From Nilaparvata lugens (Eukaryota; Arthropoda; Insecta; Hemiptera; Delphacidae): a stretch of 64,000 nt of DNA. Of the stretch, positions 10,976 to 21,675 are shown in pieces. The notes below the pieces were generated by a model. It ran no database searches, was not told the DNA's origin, and saw only the letters and a program-made list of their open reading frames with translations. The stretch lies in NCBI RefSeq assembly GCF_014356525.2, contig NC_052511.1, forward strand, positions 28,748,639 to 28,812,638, written 5' to 3'. Every line of letters starts with the position of its first letter. Position 1 is the first letter of the stretch. A program made the position numbers and the translations under genes.

Positions 10976-13900
10976 GATCGTGGGTGGAATCTAAAAGTCA
11001 ACTAAAGCTTCATGTTTTTCTTTAATCAGCTAGAATTACTCTAGTAAATTCATGAATTTACAATAATTCTTATCGATTGAAACTGTTAATTTATACAATT
11101 CAATTTATATTCGTCTTCATATAGTTTTGATTTTGAATAACAAGGATAAAAATTGTGAACTTAATTTCAAATAACATAAAAATTGTACTTTTTAAGTAGC
11201 CTAATATAAAGGAATAGTTTCTGTGAAACAATAATGTATGTTAATAATAGGATAATATTCAAATATCACTAAACGGTGATTCATCTATTATGAAAAAATC
11301 GTGATTATTTGATGACTGCAAGAAATCATAACTTCTTTGATTGTTCAAGTGAAGCTCACTTTATAAAAGTGTTGTAATTCCGGAACTAATTTCAGAAGCA
11401 AAACAAATTCTTTTCACCAAGTTTTAAACATGACTACAATTAGTCACATTCATTAGAACTACATGAAACTCGAGATAGATTATTGTTCAAACGTTAATTA
11501 CTAAACTTTAAAACAAAGAATAATAAGAGTTATTCTACCAACTTGAAGAAAAAACAGCATCATGGTTGCTTGGATATTGAAAAAAAACTACGAGTTTTAA
11601 TAATGGGGTTTGTAATTTTTAATTTTAACAAAATTCAACACTTGACTAAGAATTTAAGACTTACATAATAATTTGTAGAAGAAGAATGAGAGAATGAAAA
11701 AAACGAACGGAAAAGATGATGAATGGGCTACAACCAGTTATATACTAAGATGGAATAATAGATATGTTATGGAAGGGATTATTTTATGATGGAAACTCTG
11801 ATCCTTTTTGCAAATGAAGATTCAGTTGCAATATGAGTCATTGAGAAACAATATAACACATTCTACTAAATTTAAAGCATAATCCAGTTAATTTATGAAG
11901 TTCGAAAGTTGTATAGCAGCACAATAACATCAAGTCAATCACACAAACTAAACTAGTGATCATACAAACTTAATTTGAGAACAATTCACACACACACACT
12001 AATGTCCACAATAGGCTAATGATTGTTCTTCACAAGCACTCTCCTTGCACATTTTCACCAATTGTTTCATCGCAATTCATACAATGTTTGTCCGGCCATC
12101 GTTGCATTATGAGTCAAGGTCACTGCAAAATAGTGCGGAGTTAATATACTAATAAAACAAATAATTAGAGTTTTAGCAATCCGAGATTGATACTTTTTCT
12201 ATTGAATCACTCTGAACATTTCTATAACGGCATAGCAGTCTAAATTTTGAGTGAATTATAGTAAAAACTATCATTCACCATGTGGAGCGATAGTTGATGC
12301 ACCAAAAGAGCATCATACATTCAATGTTAAAGATGGAAGTCCAAAATCGCTCCAAATTGTAGAGATTAGTAAGTTTTCACTATTATTCACGATTATTTTA
12401 GACTGCTAAGTAGTTATGAAAGTGTTTTAAATGATTCATTAACTAGCAGTTCTTAAAATAAAGTGGAATGGATAAGTATTCGTTTATTAACCATTCTATA
12501 ATTTTAAATTTGGTGGAATGAAGTAAATTGTACATAATAACCTACAATAATTGAAAGAAGACTCTTCTAGGGCTATCAAACATTCTGAAGGCGGTTTAAA
12601 ATGCAAATATTGATAATAGAATAGATGCCTGATGGATACTACAGAGAGATGATTGTCCAGGTTGGGAATCGAATCAGATGTAACAATATGTTAATGACGA
12701 ACTCACGTACAGCAGCATTCATCAATAAAAAGGTTAAGGAATGTTAATAATTTTGATATTAAAATAAAATATTTTCATTTACCAAACAAATCCATGGGAA
12801 TTGAAATAGAAACATTACTAGTTGGGAATAAAACGTAATATTTTGATTAGAAGAATACAATCTTCGAATGATACACATAAAGACTCAATAAACTTTCATT
12901 CATTCACTACTTGAACTTCTCTCAAAATGTAAGCACTCATATAATTATGTTGGAGTAGAACCCAATTGTTCAGCTGTGACCATAGTTGATTGATAAGATA
13001 ACAAGTAGAAGATTATGTACTATCCTAAGATGATTCATTACCATCTAAGGTAATTACGATTGGTTCTACAATATTAATTTTTTACACACTTCTTTTGATT
13101 CACTACTAAATTCTGGCAGCAAATATGATAGATTTCGAATTATGGTAAATAGATCTAAAACCTGCTTATAGTAATTGGGGCTAAAACCTGTATTAAACTG
13201 ATAACTCAAGTGAAATCTTGATTTAAAATTATGCAAGTTCAATTTTGATTTTTAGAAAAGAGACTGTTATGAAAGTTACAATAAATTATTAGAATAACTG
13301 TAATTATATAGAATATTCATATACAAAATGCATTGTCATAACTGATAAAAATTCAACAGATAAGTATAACATGACCAACTATTAAAGTTTCTTATATATG
13401 CCTTAACATAGGACTCACATAAATCTCAGTTGCGAGTAAAAAACAAAGAGGTAAATATCAAGTTGATTTAATTCATTGGTTGTCAAAAAAAACTAATAGA
13501 ACTTAAAATACAAGTCTCATTATACAAAAGAAAATATCTTCAACTGGGTCGTAAATATTTTTCAATAAATTGTGAATGTAGCAGTTGACGCTGTTTATAC
13601 AATAAATCAACTACAATTATAGTCCATGTACAATACAACAAGAATAAGTCATAAAAGTCTGGAGATTATAAGTACCTATGCATGGTTGATTGAAAGCTGA
13701 TTATATTTGTAAATTCAAGATCATATGATTAAAAAAATGATAAGAGTTGCGGTCAAGTCCGTGGATTAATAATATAGGTTACGATAATTTTAGGCCTACT
13801 GATAATGAAAGTTCCTACTTAAATCCCCGTTATTGGAAGATAGAGACTGGACTGAAAAAAGAACAATTAAATTATAAATATGAACTTATTCAATGATTTT

Positions 13901-15612
13901 GATTTGATAAATCAACCGTTGATTTCAATTACTCCATAACTTGACATTTCAAAATATTTTTTTCCTACAGTTACCCGAAAAAGGGCTCATTCCCGCATCA
14001 ATATTAGTACGCAAAATACCTAATTCCCACACACAGTGCGGCAATGTTGATTTGAGTACGGCAAAGACTTTGTCGCACTCCAAATTTGCAACATAACAAC
14101 ACAAAATAGTTAACACGCTTTATGACGGTAGAGTGCGGCAAAGTTGAAGAAATGTTGGTAAACCTGAATATGTTGCTGGCTGGAAATTTTTGTAAAACAG
14201 CTGATTATTACCGCGAGATGTTGAATAACAAACAGTAAATAAACAAGAAGTTTTTGTAGTATTCAATATCAGTATTTTATTTCTATTCAAGTTATCATGA
14301 ACGATTTTTATATGTGAGATGCCTATATTTTTAACTGGAAGATATTGGAAACATTTATCAACCATTTTTATGATCAAGGAATCAAGTATTTATAATGGAT
14401 AGAAACGTTTGGAGGAATGTTGTGGAGGAGGCCAAAGCCCACAATGGGCTGTAGAGCTATAGAAAAAAATCAAGTATTTTTATATATTTATTTACTTTTG
14501 TGGTTAGGATACTCTTGTTACTTATACTGAGGTTGTGATTGTTATATTTTCAAAACAATAATGTATCCATTAGGTTTGAAACCTAAATATTTACACTTCA
14601 AAAAAAGTTATTCAGTTCTTCAACTCCCCGAAACATCTCTACTCACATTTTTGTAGAACTTCAATGAATGCCGTTGGATGAATTAGAAACAGAATACAGA
14701 ATAGATTACTCATTGAATACCGTGATCAAAAACACTCGATTTACAATATCCTGTTTACTCAACAGTGACTTGAATGATTGAAGTTCAGCATTTCAGGTAA
14801 ATGTAATGTCTATATAATATAATTTAATCACGTTTTAAAGAATGCAGTATATCCTTACTAATACATTTCATGGGGTGGGCTACTGGGCGCTTGGCCAGAA
14901 AAGCAGAAAGGCCAAATTGACACGTTTACTCATGTATTTACAAAAAAAAAACAAGCTGAAACTATATTTTTACACCAATATAGAGTATAATATATCATTC
15001 AGACTCAACCTTGAGGATATTTGGAACTGAAATAAATAATACACATGAAAATTTCATAGAATGGTCAGGTTAGACTTAAGTCTGTCCTAAGGGCTGATCA
15101 CTAGCCTAATCCTTGATCAGTCCCTGGCCTATCAACTTATTTATTGATTTACATTAATAGAAAAATTAAAACATAAGCTTACCGCTTTGATCGCATAGAC
15201 AAATTAATCAATAAAACAAAAGTGGGCATTGTATAAGTATAAGCAAAGTTTTGCTGCATAACTTTTGTGTTTTCGGATAGGAGAATATTAAACTGTTAGT
15301 CACGGGTGAAGTATAACGTTTGTGAGGCTCATTGATGGCTCAATATCCAGACAAGTGATATGGCCATTTCTACACTTGCTGATGACTTCTTGTAGATGAA
15401 GTATTATTATAATTGAATCTCATATAGCTTTATAATATTCATTCTATTGTCATTTAGACTGAATTTGAAATAATTCTGTTGTGGAATGGTTGCAATATTT
15501 ATTATCAGCATTGAAAATACTATAGATTTGCACAAACAAACATTTTATTTAGTATAGGACATGTTCACCACTGACTTTTAACATTCTATGGTAACTGTAG
15601 GAGAAATTCAAT
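10976..15612. other. AT-rich region, no supported gene
   Basis: I see no recognisable coding exon. The longest frames (85 residues at 14,120-14,377 minus; 62 residues at 14,842-15,030 plus) look like chance. A GTGCGGCAA / TTTGTCGCAC inverted motif near 14,035-14,080 resembles the other small foldback repeats of the window. An AGGGCTGATCA..TGATCAGTCCCT stem lies at about 15,088-15,123. Confidence 0.45.
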
Positions 15613-15735
15613 GTGCAATACGTGCGCAAAGTTTCTTTGCTGCACTCAAGAAACCATCATTCCGCACTTGCCTACGGCTCGTGCGTAAACGTTTCTTTCG
15701 GTGCAGCAAAGTGGCACTTTGCGCACTAGTTGCAC
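15613..15735. repeat. Foldback (MITE-like) repeat
   Basis: A 123-bp element whose first 33 bp (GTGCAATACGTGCGCAAAG... to CTGCAC) and last 36 bp are imperfect inverted repeats sharing the GTGCGCAAAG and TTTGCTGCAC blocks. It has no coding capacity. It shows the same palindromic style as the elements at 7059 and 9329, although the sequence is unrelated. Confidence 0.6.
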
Positions 15736-16060
15736 AAATAACTAATTCTAACAATCAGTAAGTTTTTTCCTGACTTGAAAGGTGATTGAATTGATTAAAA
15801 TGCAATCTCCCTCAAATATTTTTTTATGAATATTTTTTCTGATTCTTGATTACTTGAAATTTCTGAACATTATTGTTTGACAAATGAAAATAATTATACT
15901 GGAATGTGACAATTCAAAAAAGTTGCATAAAAAGTGTAAGATTGAACTTTGTTTGGTTTCCAAATTATAAAAGAACAATTCTGAACTGTGCGTGATTCGC
16001 ACCAATTGCAGCAAGTTTGTCAGCAATGAATCTTATCACACTGTGAATCTTTGTTTCAAA

Positions 16061-16119
16061 GAGGTACATAAAGAAAGTAGAACTATTATACACGCTATAC
16101 TGTTTTTGTAACAACTGCA
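16061..16119. repeat. 59-bp direct repeat, left copy (target-site duplication)
   Basis: The sequence starting GAGGTACATAAAGAAAGTAG is identical over 59 bp to 19,329-19,387. Identity stops at both edges. The two copies bracket exactly one LINE-derived insertion, which is what a target-site duplication made by target-primed reverse transcription looks like. Confidence 0.85.
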
Positions 16120-16269
16120 GAAAAGAGAAAACTGAAAAGTGAAAACGGAAGAAACGTCAGTTCAAAATCCATAGATCATTTCGATAGAAGAAAAAAGAAG
16201 AAAGAGAGGAATAAATTAAAGAAGGAAGAAAGGACACACACACACACACACTAACACACACGTTAAGAT

Positions 16270-16687
16270 TTAGTGAACATTCCAGCCGAGTCCACCACCT
16301 CTGATCCACCGCAAGACAGCCGCACCGAACCGACGATGTCCCTCAACAAGCCTTAGCTCAGCAGGCAGAGAATTCCACAAACTACAGGCTGTCACAAGGA
16401 ACGACTTGTTGTACATAACAGTCCTATGTGTTGGGACAGCCAGCAGATGGGATCCATGCCGCGTTCCTCCACGACCAAAGTCACCCAAGTAACGGTACTC
16501 TACTGCCAGATACTTAGGGGTTTTAGTTTTCAATATCTTATAGAGGAAGCACAAAGCATGATGTGATCTACTCTCACGCAGCTTCATAAGTTCAAGTCTG
16601 TTGAAATATTCAGTTACATGGTCGTCACGTCTCAGGTTAAAGATAAAGCGAACACAGTAATTATGTGCATAATGGTCATACCATTCG
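16270..16687 (-). pseudogene. C-terminal remnant of LINE reverse transcriptase
   Basis: From about 16,687 the minus strand reads CVRFIFNLRRDDHVTEYFNR, then HHALCFLYKILKTKTPKYL and a tail containing FLVTACSLWNSLPAELR, ending at 16,270. This is the conserved tail after the reverse transcriptase catalytic domain of insect LINEs. It is in a different frame from the endonuclease that runs into it, so the fusion made by the deletion is out of frame: the endonuclease frame terminates at 16,632. Confidence 0.8.
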
Positions 16688-17255
16688 CAAAAAACATAGT
16701 GGTCAGTTGTATTTTGTCATGAGTATCAGGTCCAAGTAAGTCAGTATTGAAGTCACCCATGATAGCCACATGTTCATAGGGCACCATCAGCTCAAGTAGT
16801 GCTTCCTCAAATTCTGACATATACCCAATATGAGGCGGCCTGTAGCAAACTGCTATTAACATTTTAACTCCGTTACACTTAACCTCAATAAACATATATT
16901 CAGGTCTAGCTGCACGGGAGGTATCAGAGGAAAACTTATGGACAGGCAGCAGAGAACGCTTGACAAACGCGGCAACCCCTCCCCCATTCTTGTGTAGCCG
17001 GTCATTCCGAATGAGCACATAATCCTCGAGTGCAACAAGTCGATTAGGGATTGCCGGTTTCAGCCAGGTCTCGGATACAAGAATGATGTCACAATCTTTG
17101 CCCTCGAAAGTGTGCCTAAATTCATCTATATGACAGAGAAGGGATTGCGCATTAACATGAGCGATCTTAAGTCGATCCGGGAAAGGAGAGAATGCCCGCT
17201 TGAGGGAATCGCCGACATTCAGCGCGGCCGCGCCGTCATCCTGCTGTATAGACAA
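16632..17255 (-). pseudogene. LINE endonuclease domain (EEP fold), truncated ORF2
   Basis: This open frame of 207 residues has an N-terminal extension of about 30 residues and then an apurinic-like (exonuclease-endonuclease-phosphatase) endonuclease. The motifs are IAHVNAQSLL (about residue 31), the metal-binding SETWL (about 60), RNDRLHKNGGGVAAFVK, CYRPP and GDFNTDLL (about 167). The domain nicks chromosomal DNA to prime reverse transcription. The SDH-containing end of the domain and the whole reverse transcriptase core are lost in the deletion near 16,690. The last ~15 residues are out of frame with the family. Confidence 0.85.
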
Positions 17256-18291
17256 GGTGGCTGCGACGAAGCAGCAAGGCAGAAGAGGGGGGTGAATCGG
17301 CGAAACAATGAGAAGCTACAAAAAAGACACTTACCACATTCATACTGACACACACACACAAAGAAGGAAATGATAGAAGAAATATAGAAATAGAGATAAA
17401 AAACAAAGTAATGTACAGCAGTAAGCAATGAGTCGGAACGCTAGCTACAGGCTTGAGCTGTTCGGCTCCTAAAAGATAAAATTGAGGCTCTAATTCGGTT
17501 TTTGTGATAATAATTATTGTGAAAGAGAAAACGAATGACAGATCAAAAGTATTTCAGTTCAAGATTAGATACACAGTAACTAGAAGACTGTAGGATGTCG
17601 ATCAATGCGAGAGTCAAACGGAATAAAAGATAGTGTGAACCGAGTCCACTATTACAGATAACAGATAAGAGCAATCACGACAATCCTCAGGTAAATAGAA
17701 TAGATTGGGAGGAGAAAAAATATGAAAATGTAGTGTGAGAGAGTAGAAGAGAGAGAGAAGGAGAAAAGGAGAGAGGTCCAATAATATATTGATAAGTGAG
17801 AGCAGAAAAGTAATGAATAATAGTGGGAAGATAAACCACATGAAAGATAAATCAGATAGAATCTGTAATTATTTTAGGCTATAAGAGTATATCATCTAAG
17901 TTGTAAGAAAATTGTAGACAGATTACTATCTACCTATTCTTGTGTTTTAGAAAAATAATTATCAATCATTAAATCGTACAGTATTATGGCAAACAAAGTA
18001 TTTCATTATGGCGAACAAACCCAACTTTGATCTGATAAACTGTGTTCCGTCTTGTAAATGTGTTCTGTCTTATATAAGACAGAACAAATTTTTACTCTAT
18101 AATTTAAAATTTCAGAAAAATATAAAATTAATAAGGAGAACAAAGAAAAGTAATAAATAAAAATATTTTAAAAAATTTGTGAAAAATGGAAAATGAATCA
18201 AATAATAATAAACCAATGATAAGTCTTTCACAGAAACATAGATACTACGATTTCTAAATTCAATTTCATAGTTCAGCTTCCACTAAATTTA
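17256..18291 (-). other. Linker between ORF1 and ORF2 of the deleted LINE
   Basis: Purine-rich on the plus strand around 17,690-17,780 (GAGAGAGAGAAGG type), with a CACACACA run at 17,350. No domain is recognisable. It is unusually long for an inter-ORF spacer, so part of it may be a later insertion. Confidence 0.4.
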
Positions 18292-19125
18292 TTAGAAATT
18301 TCTCCGAAACATAATTCTATCCCCCTCCCTCCACTTTACCGTACCATCAACAGTCCAGGCGTTTGCTTGGCCCACACGAGCAGCCACCTCGCGATAGAAG
18401 CTGTTCCGCTTCCGAGTGAGGTCCTCACGGATGGTGATCGAGGACCCCTTCAGCTGCCGCCGCACGGAGAGAACGGCACGTTTTGTCTGATAACTGATAA
18501 ACTTCACCAGTATCGGACGCGGCCTAGGTCGCGGCTCGCCGGGCCTTGGATCGACAACACGGCCGGAGCGATGGCATCGGTCAATCAGTGCAGGGTCTAT
18601 ATTCACGTTGAGCCTGTCGCGGCATATTTCAGTCACGATGGCTGTCACGTCCTCACCCCTCACCTCCTCCACGCCAAAAATTCGCACATTGTTGCGCCGC
18701 TGGTACTGCTCCTGGTCATCGATCTTGTTTTCGAGCAGCACCTGACGGGCCCTCGCGTCCTCGCGAACGGCGACAACCTCAGCCGCAAGAGACTCCACTC
18801 TCGCCTCCAACGCCGACAGTCGCGGTTCAAACGCTTGGATAAAGCGGGCGGAGATGGTATCTGCCAGTCGATCGAATAGATTATCGGCAACTTTATCTGC
18901 TAGCCTGGTCAGGAACTCGTCATCGGAGAGGAATGCCGAGAATTTCTCTCGAGCCGCTCCTCCCCCCATCGCCGTATCGCTTCCACCTTTGGACGAAGAG
19001 GCAGAGGGGGCCGAATTCGACCGTTGATTTACTGGCACGGCTGGGCGCTTATCTCCTGCAGCAGCCTTATCAATCGAAGCCTGCGCCTTAGAACCGCTTC
19101 GTAGAGCTTTTGGCGATGGAAACAT
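18292..19125 (-). CDS. LINE ORF1 protein (coiled coil, RRM-like, CTD)
   Basis: A complete 277-residue frame. The N-terminal ~75 residues are basic and Ser/Ala-rich. Residues ~75-150 form a coiled coil with regular hydrophobic spacing (LADKVADNLFDRLADTIS, then LSALEARVESLAAEV). The following part has QYQRRNNVRIFGVEE, the hallmark start of the RNA-recognition fold of L1-type ORF1 proteins. It ends with a C-terminal domain containing VKFISYQTKRAVL and REDLTRKRN. L1-type ORF1p is an RNA-binding trimer that packages the element RNA. The frame is fully open although the partner ORF2 is deleted. The start ATG is the first in frame, and the frame is GC-rich compared with its flanks. Confidence 0.8.
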   Translation of the reverse strand: MFPSPKALRSGSKAQASIDKAAAGDKRPAVPVNQRSNSAPSASSSKGGSDTAMGGGAAREKFSAFLSDDEFLTRLADKVADNLFDRLADTISARFIQAFEPRLSALEARVESLAAEVVAVREDARARQVLLENKIDDQEQYQRRNNVRIFGVEEVRGEDVTAIVTEICRDRLNVNIDPALIDRCHRSGRVVDPRPGEPRPRPRPILVKFISYQTKRAVLSVRRQLKGSSITIREDLTRKRNSFYREVAARVGQANAWTVDGTVKWREGDRIMFRRNF

Positions 19126-19328
19126 GTTACTTTGATTGAAAATTTCTCAATTGCGCAAGATATATGAGGTGGATCGCAACAAGATTCGGTGATGAACTTG
19201 ATAACACTTTCACACACTATATATGAAAGAATCACGCTGATTCAATGAGAAAAACCGACTGAAACGACAATAGTTTTGAGGAGCCGAAACGAGACGCGTC
19301 AAGCTGCTTTCATAACTCTTATCTCACT

Positions 19329-19387
19329 GAGGTACATAAAGAAAGTAGAACTATTATACACGCTATACTGTTTTTGTAACAACTGCA
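19329..19387. repeat. 59-bp direct repeat, right copy (target-site duplication)
   Basis: Exact match to 16,061-16,119. It borders the 5' end of the minus-strand LINE. Confidence 0.85.
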
Positions 19388-21441
19388 TGGTCATTTCAAG
19401 CAAAGCTGTATTGTTGAGTAAAATTGTGAAAAATCTAACAAGATCTAGATTTGGTGACTGACATTCTATTTAAACCATGTAAGTTAATACGCGTTAAACT
19501 CAGTCCAAGTTTCCATAAATAACGAGCTGTAGCTTATATTGTTGGCAGTAAAAAAGGTGACTGACCATTAAACCAGGTAGGAGTAGCGTGTGATGTGAAG
19601 TATTGTTAACTTTTTACACACGTTGAATTTTCTTGTATGAGAAAGAATAGTCTAATAGTAATAACTGAGGAACATTCTTTACTGGAAAGCACCTAGGTAT
19701 CAGTATTCTGCCACAAGTTTTCATTTTAAAGGAATTTTATTCATGAAATATCCAATTGTACAAGACAAGAAATTCGAGGGATTAAAATACAATCTATACC
19801 TTATTTAAAATATCCACTTATTATAATTTATAAATAGTTTACTCTCATTCAATTAGCCTAGTTTAAATAATTCAAGAACGTAGGTCTATAGAATAACTTT
19901 CTTCTATTCAAGTTAACGGTAAATATTTGAATTGTAGTACAGTCACTAGATTGTTTCAATTACTCACCGAAGCTTTCTCAATAGTAATCGATGATTTAGA
20001 ATTCCAAGTTTTGGCCGAACAAACATTGTATTTTCTGAAAGAAAAATATTTTTTAAAATTGAATTTACACATACAAATGTGACTGGCATATGAAATAACA
20101 ACTAAAAGCGATAAAGTCAAGTTTTCAAAAACAATAATTATTATTGGATAAGCGATAAGACATAAATTATTATAGGCTAAAGGAAATAAGTTTACATATC
20201 AGATAACATTGTTTAAATTACAAGTATTTGCATGTGCTTCACAACAGACCCCTGCAAAAAAGGATTGGATGGAATCATCACCCCCTGGAATGTGCGTTTT
20301 TGAGTTAACAAACGAAATTCTCAGGATCAGTCCCCAAATAATGTATAATGAGAGCTGAGAAACTTAAAACTGTATCTCAATATTAGAGAATTTAGGCTAT
20401 TGAAAAATGGAATAATTATTTCTTTCAATATGAAAGTTACAAGGTATTATTCTATTAATATGAAGTTTTAATGATAAAATTTGACAATTAATAGCGAGAT
20501 AATGTTGGCTGGAGTAGGAATCTATCTTACAACATCTTGAACTTGAACCACGCTCATAGCCACAGAACCACAACGGCTGAAGCGAATTTTGTAGAAAAAT
20601 AGTTCGGTTAATCAACTATAATAGTTACTATTGTGGTTATTTCGAAAACAAGATCGCTATTTTCTTAGTCATGCTCCAATTCAAATATTCTAAACCATCC
20701 TCCAAGATGAACCTACTATTTTAATATTTTCCCAAGTTGTGAAAAAACTTATTTTCAAATGTATATGAAACGTTTATTTTCAAGTAATATTTGTGAAAAA
20801 ACTTGATATTTTCCAAGTTGTGGACTATGTTGGCCCAGTCAGGTAAGACACTATCAACCTAATTCTGAAATATTATAAGGAAAACTGGAGTTCTGATTTC
20901 GAGGAGTATTATCTCATTATTATTCGTGGAAGCCATCCACATAGGTTGCATAGAAGAACTTTCGTTTTCTCAGGTCAAATTAAAAAGTGAACATTTCAAG
21001 GCTATTTAGCCAAATAAAACCTATAAGTAGTGTTCTGTTTACTTATGGGAAGGTACATTGGGTAAAATTACAGCCATGCAGAGTATCCGAAAGAATCTCT
21101 CTGTCAATGAAAATCATGGAGATAATGAACTGAAGTTATAATAATAATAATAATATTATTATAACTCAAGTTTTCTAGGAACAAAAGTTTTCGCAGATTA
21201 AACGAAACTTATCGTATAGGTAAAAGATGAAAATGGCTAAGGGATTTATCGATTATCTGTCCTTATTTGATTGGAGGGCAAAGTAAGAGCACAGATGGTC
21301 CCTATCTCCAACTTGAACCTCCTATACAACTCCAATTTTATTTCAGCTTCTGCCGAAGAGAAAGAGACCTATCAGTAAAAATAAATGTTTAAATTTCCTG
21401 ATTTAGAAAATTGAGAAAGGATTTACTTACACAATTTTCTA
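19388..21441. other. Non-coding region downstream of the TMED7-like gene
   Basis: No recognisable exon. On the minus strand a possible AATAAA polyadenylation signal for the TMED7-like gene lies at 21,337-21,342. A splice-donor-like GTAAGTAAAT follows the stop codon at about 21,430, so an intron in the 3' UTR is possible and more of this region could be transcribed. Confidence 0.4.
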
Positions 21442-21675
21442 CTACAATCTACTGTATTGTGCCGGCCTCTTTTCTGAGAAGAAATTCTTGAGCACGAGAA
21501 CTTGTCCGATGGTGACTGATAGAATTGTGAGTGTTTCAGCCAGCGACCAATAGAACACTCTCTCGTTGAGATCTTCGGCTCTCTTCCTGCCCTGCGTCTC
21601 CCTCAGCCGATGGTGAGTTTGATGATCGTTGATGCTGTTCAGCGATTTATGAATCAACTCAGCTGACGACTCCAT
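21442..21675 (-). CDS. TMED7: TMED7-like exon 3
   Basis: 77 codons from [10 protein letters not shown] to the TAG at 21,442-21,444. The acceptor is TTTTCAG. It encodes the coiled coil, the membrane helix and the FF-containing cytoplasmic tail ([14 protein letters not shown]). Confidence 0.93.
   Translation of the reverse strand: MESSAELIHKSLNSINDHQTHHRLRETQGRKRAEDLNERVFYWSLAETLTILSVTIGQVLVLKNFFSEKRPAQYSRL

Larger units (their letters stand above)
16120..19328 (-). mobile_element. Internally deleted LINE with ORF1 and endonuclease
   Basis: This 3.2-kb minus-strand insertion lies between the 59-bp direct repeats. In transcription order it holds a 5' leader, ORF1 (19,125-18,292), a linker of about 1 kb, an endonuclease domain (17,255 to about 16,690) and the last hundred or so codons of a reverse transcriptase (about 16,690-16,270), then a short 3' UTR with a CA repeat. 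The catalytic core of the reverse transcriptase is missing. The 3' end next to 16,120 has no obvious poly(A). Its GC content is visibly higher than that of the flanks. It cannot move on its own. Confidence 0.85.

Noticed and set aside
18367..18879. 170-residue plus-strand frame
   Set aside because: It is a shadow of the LINE ORF1 on the opposite strand, a common effect of GC-rich coding sequence.
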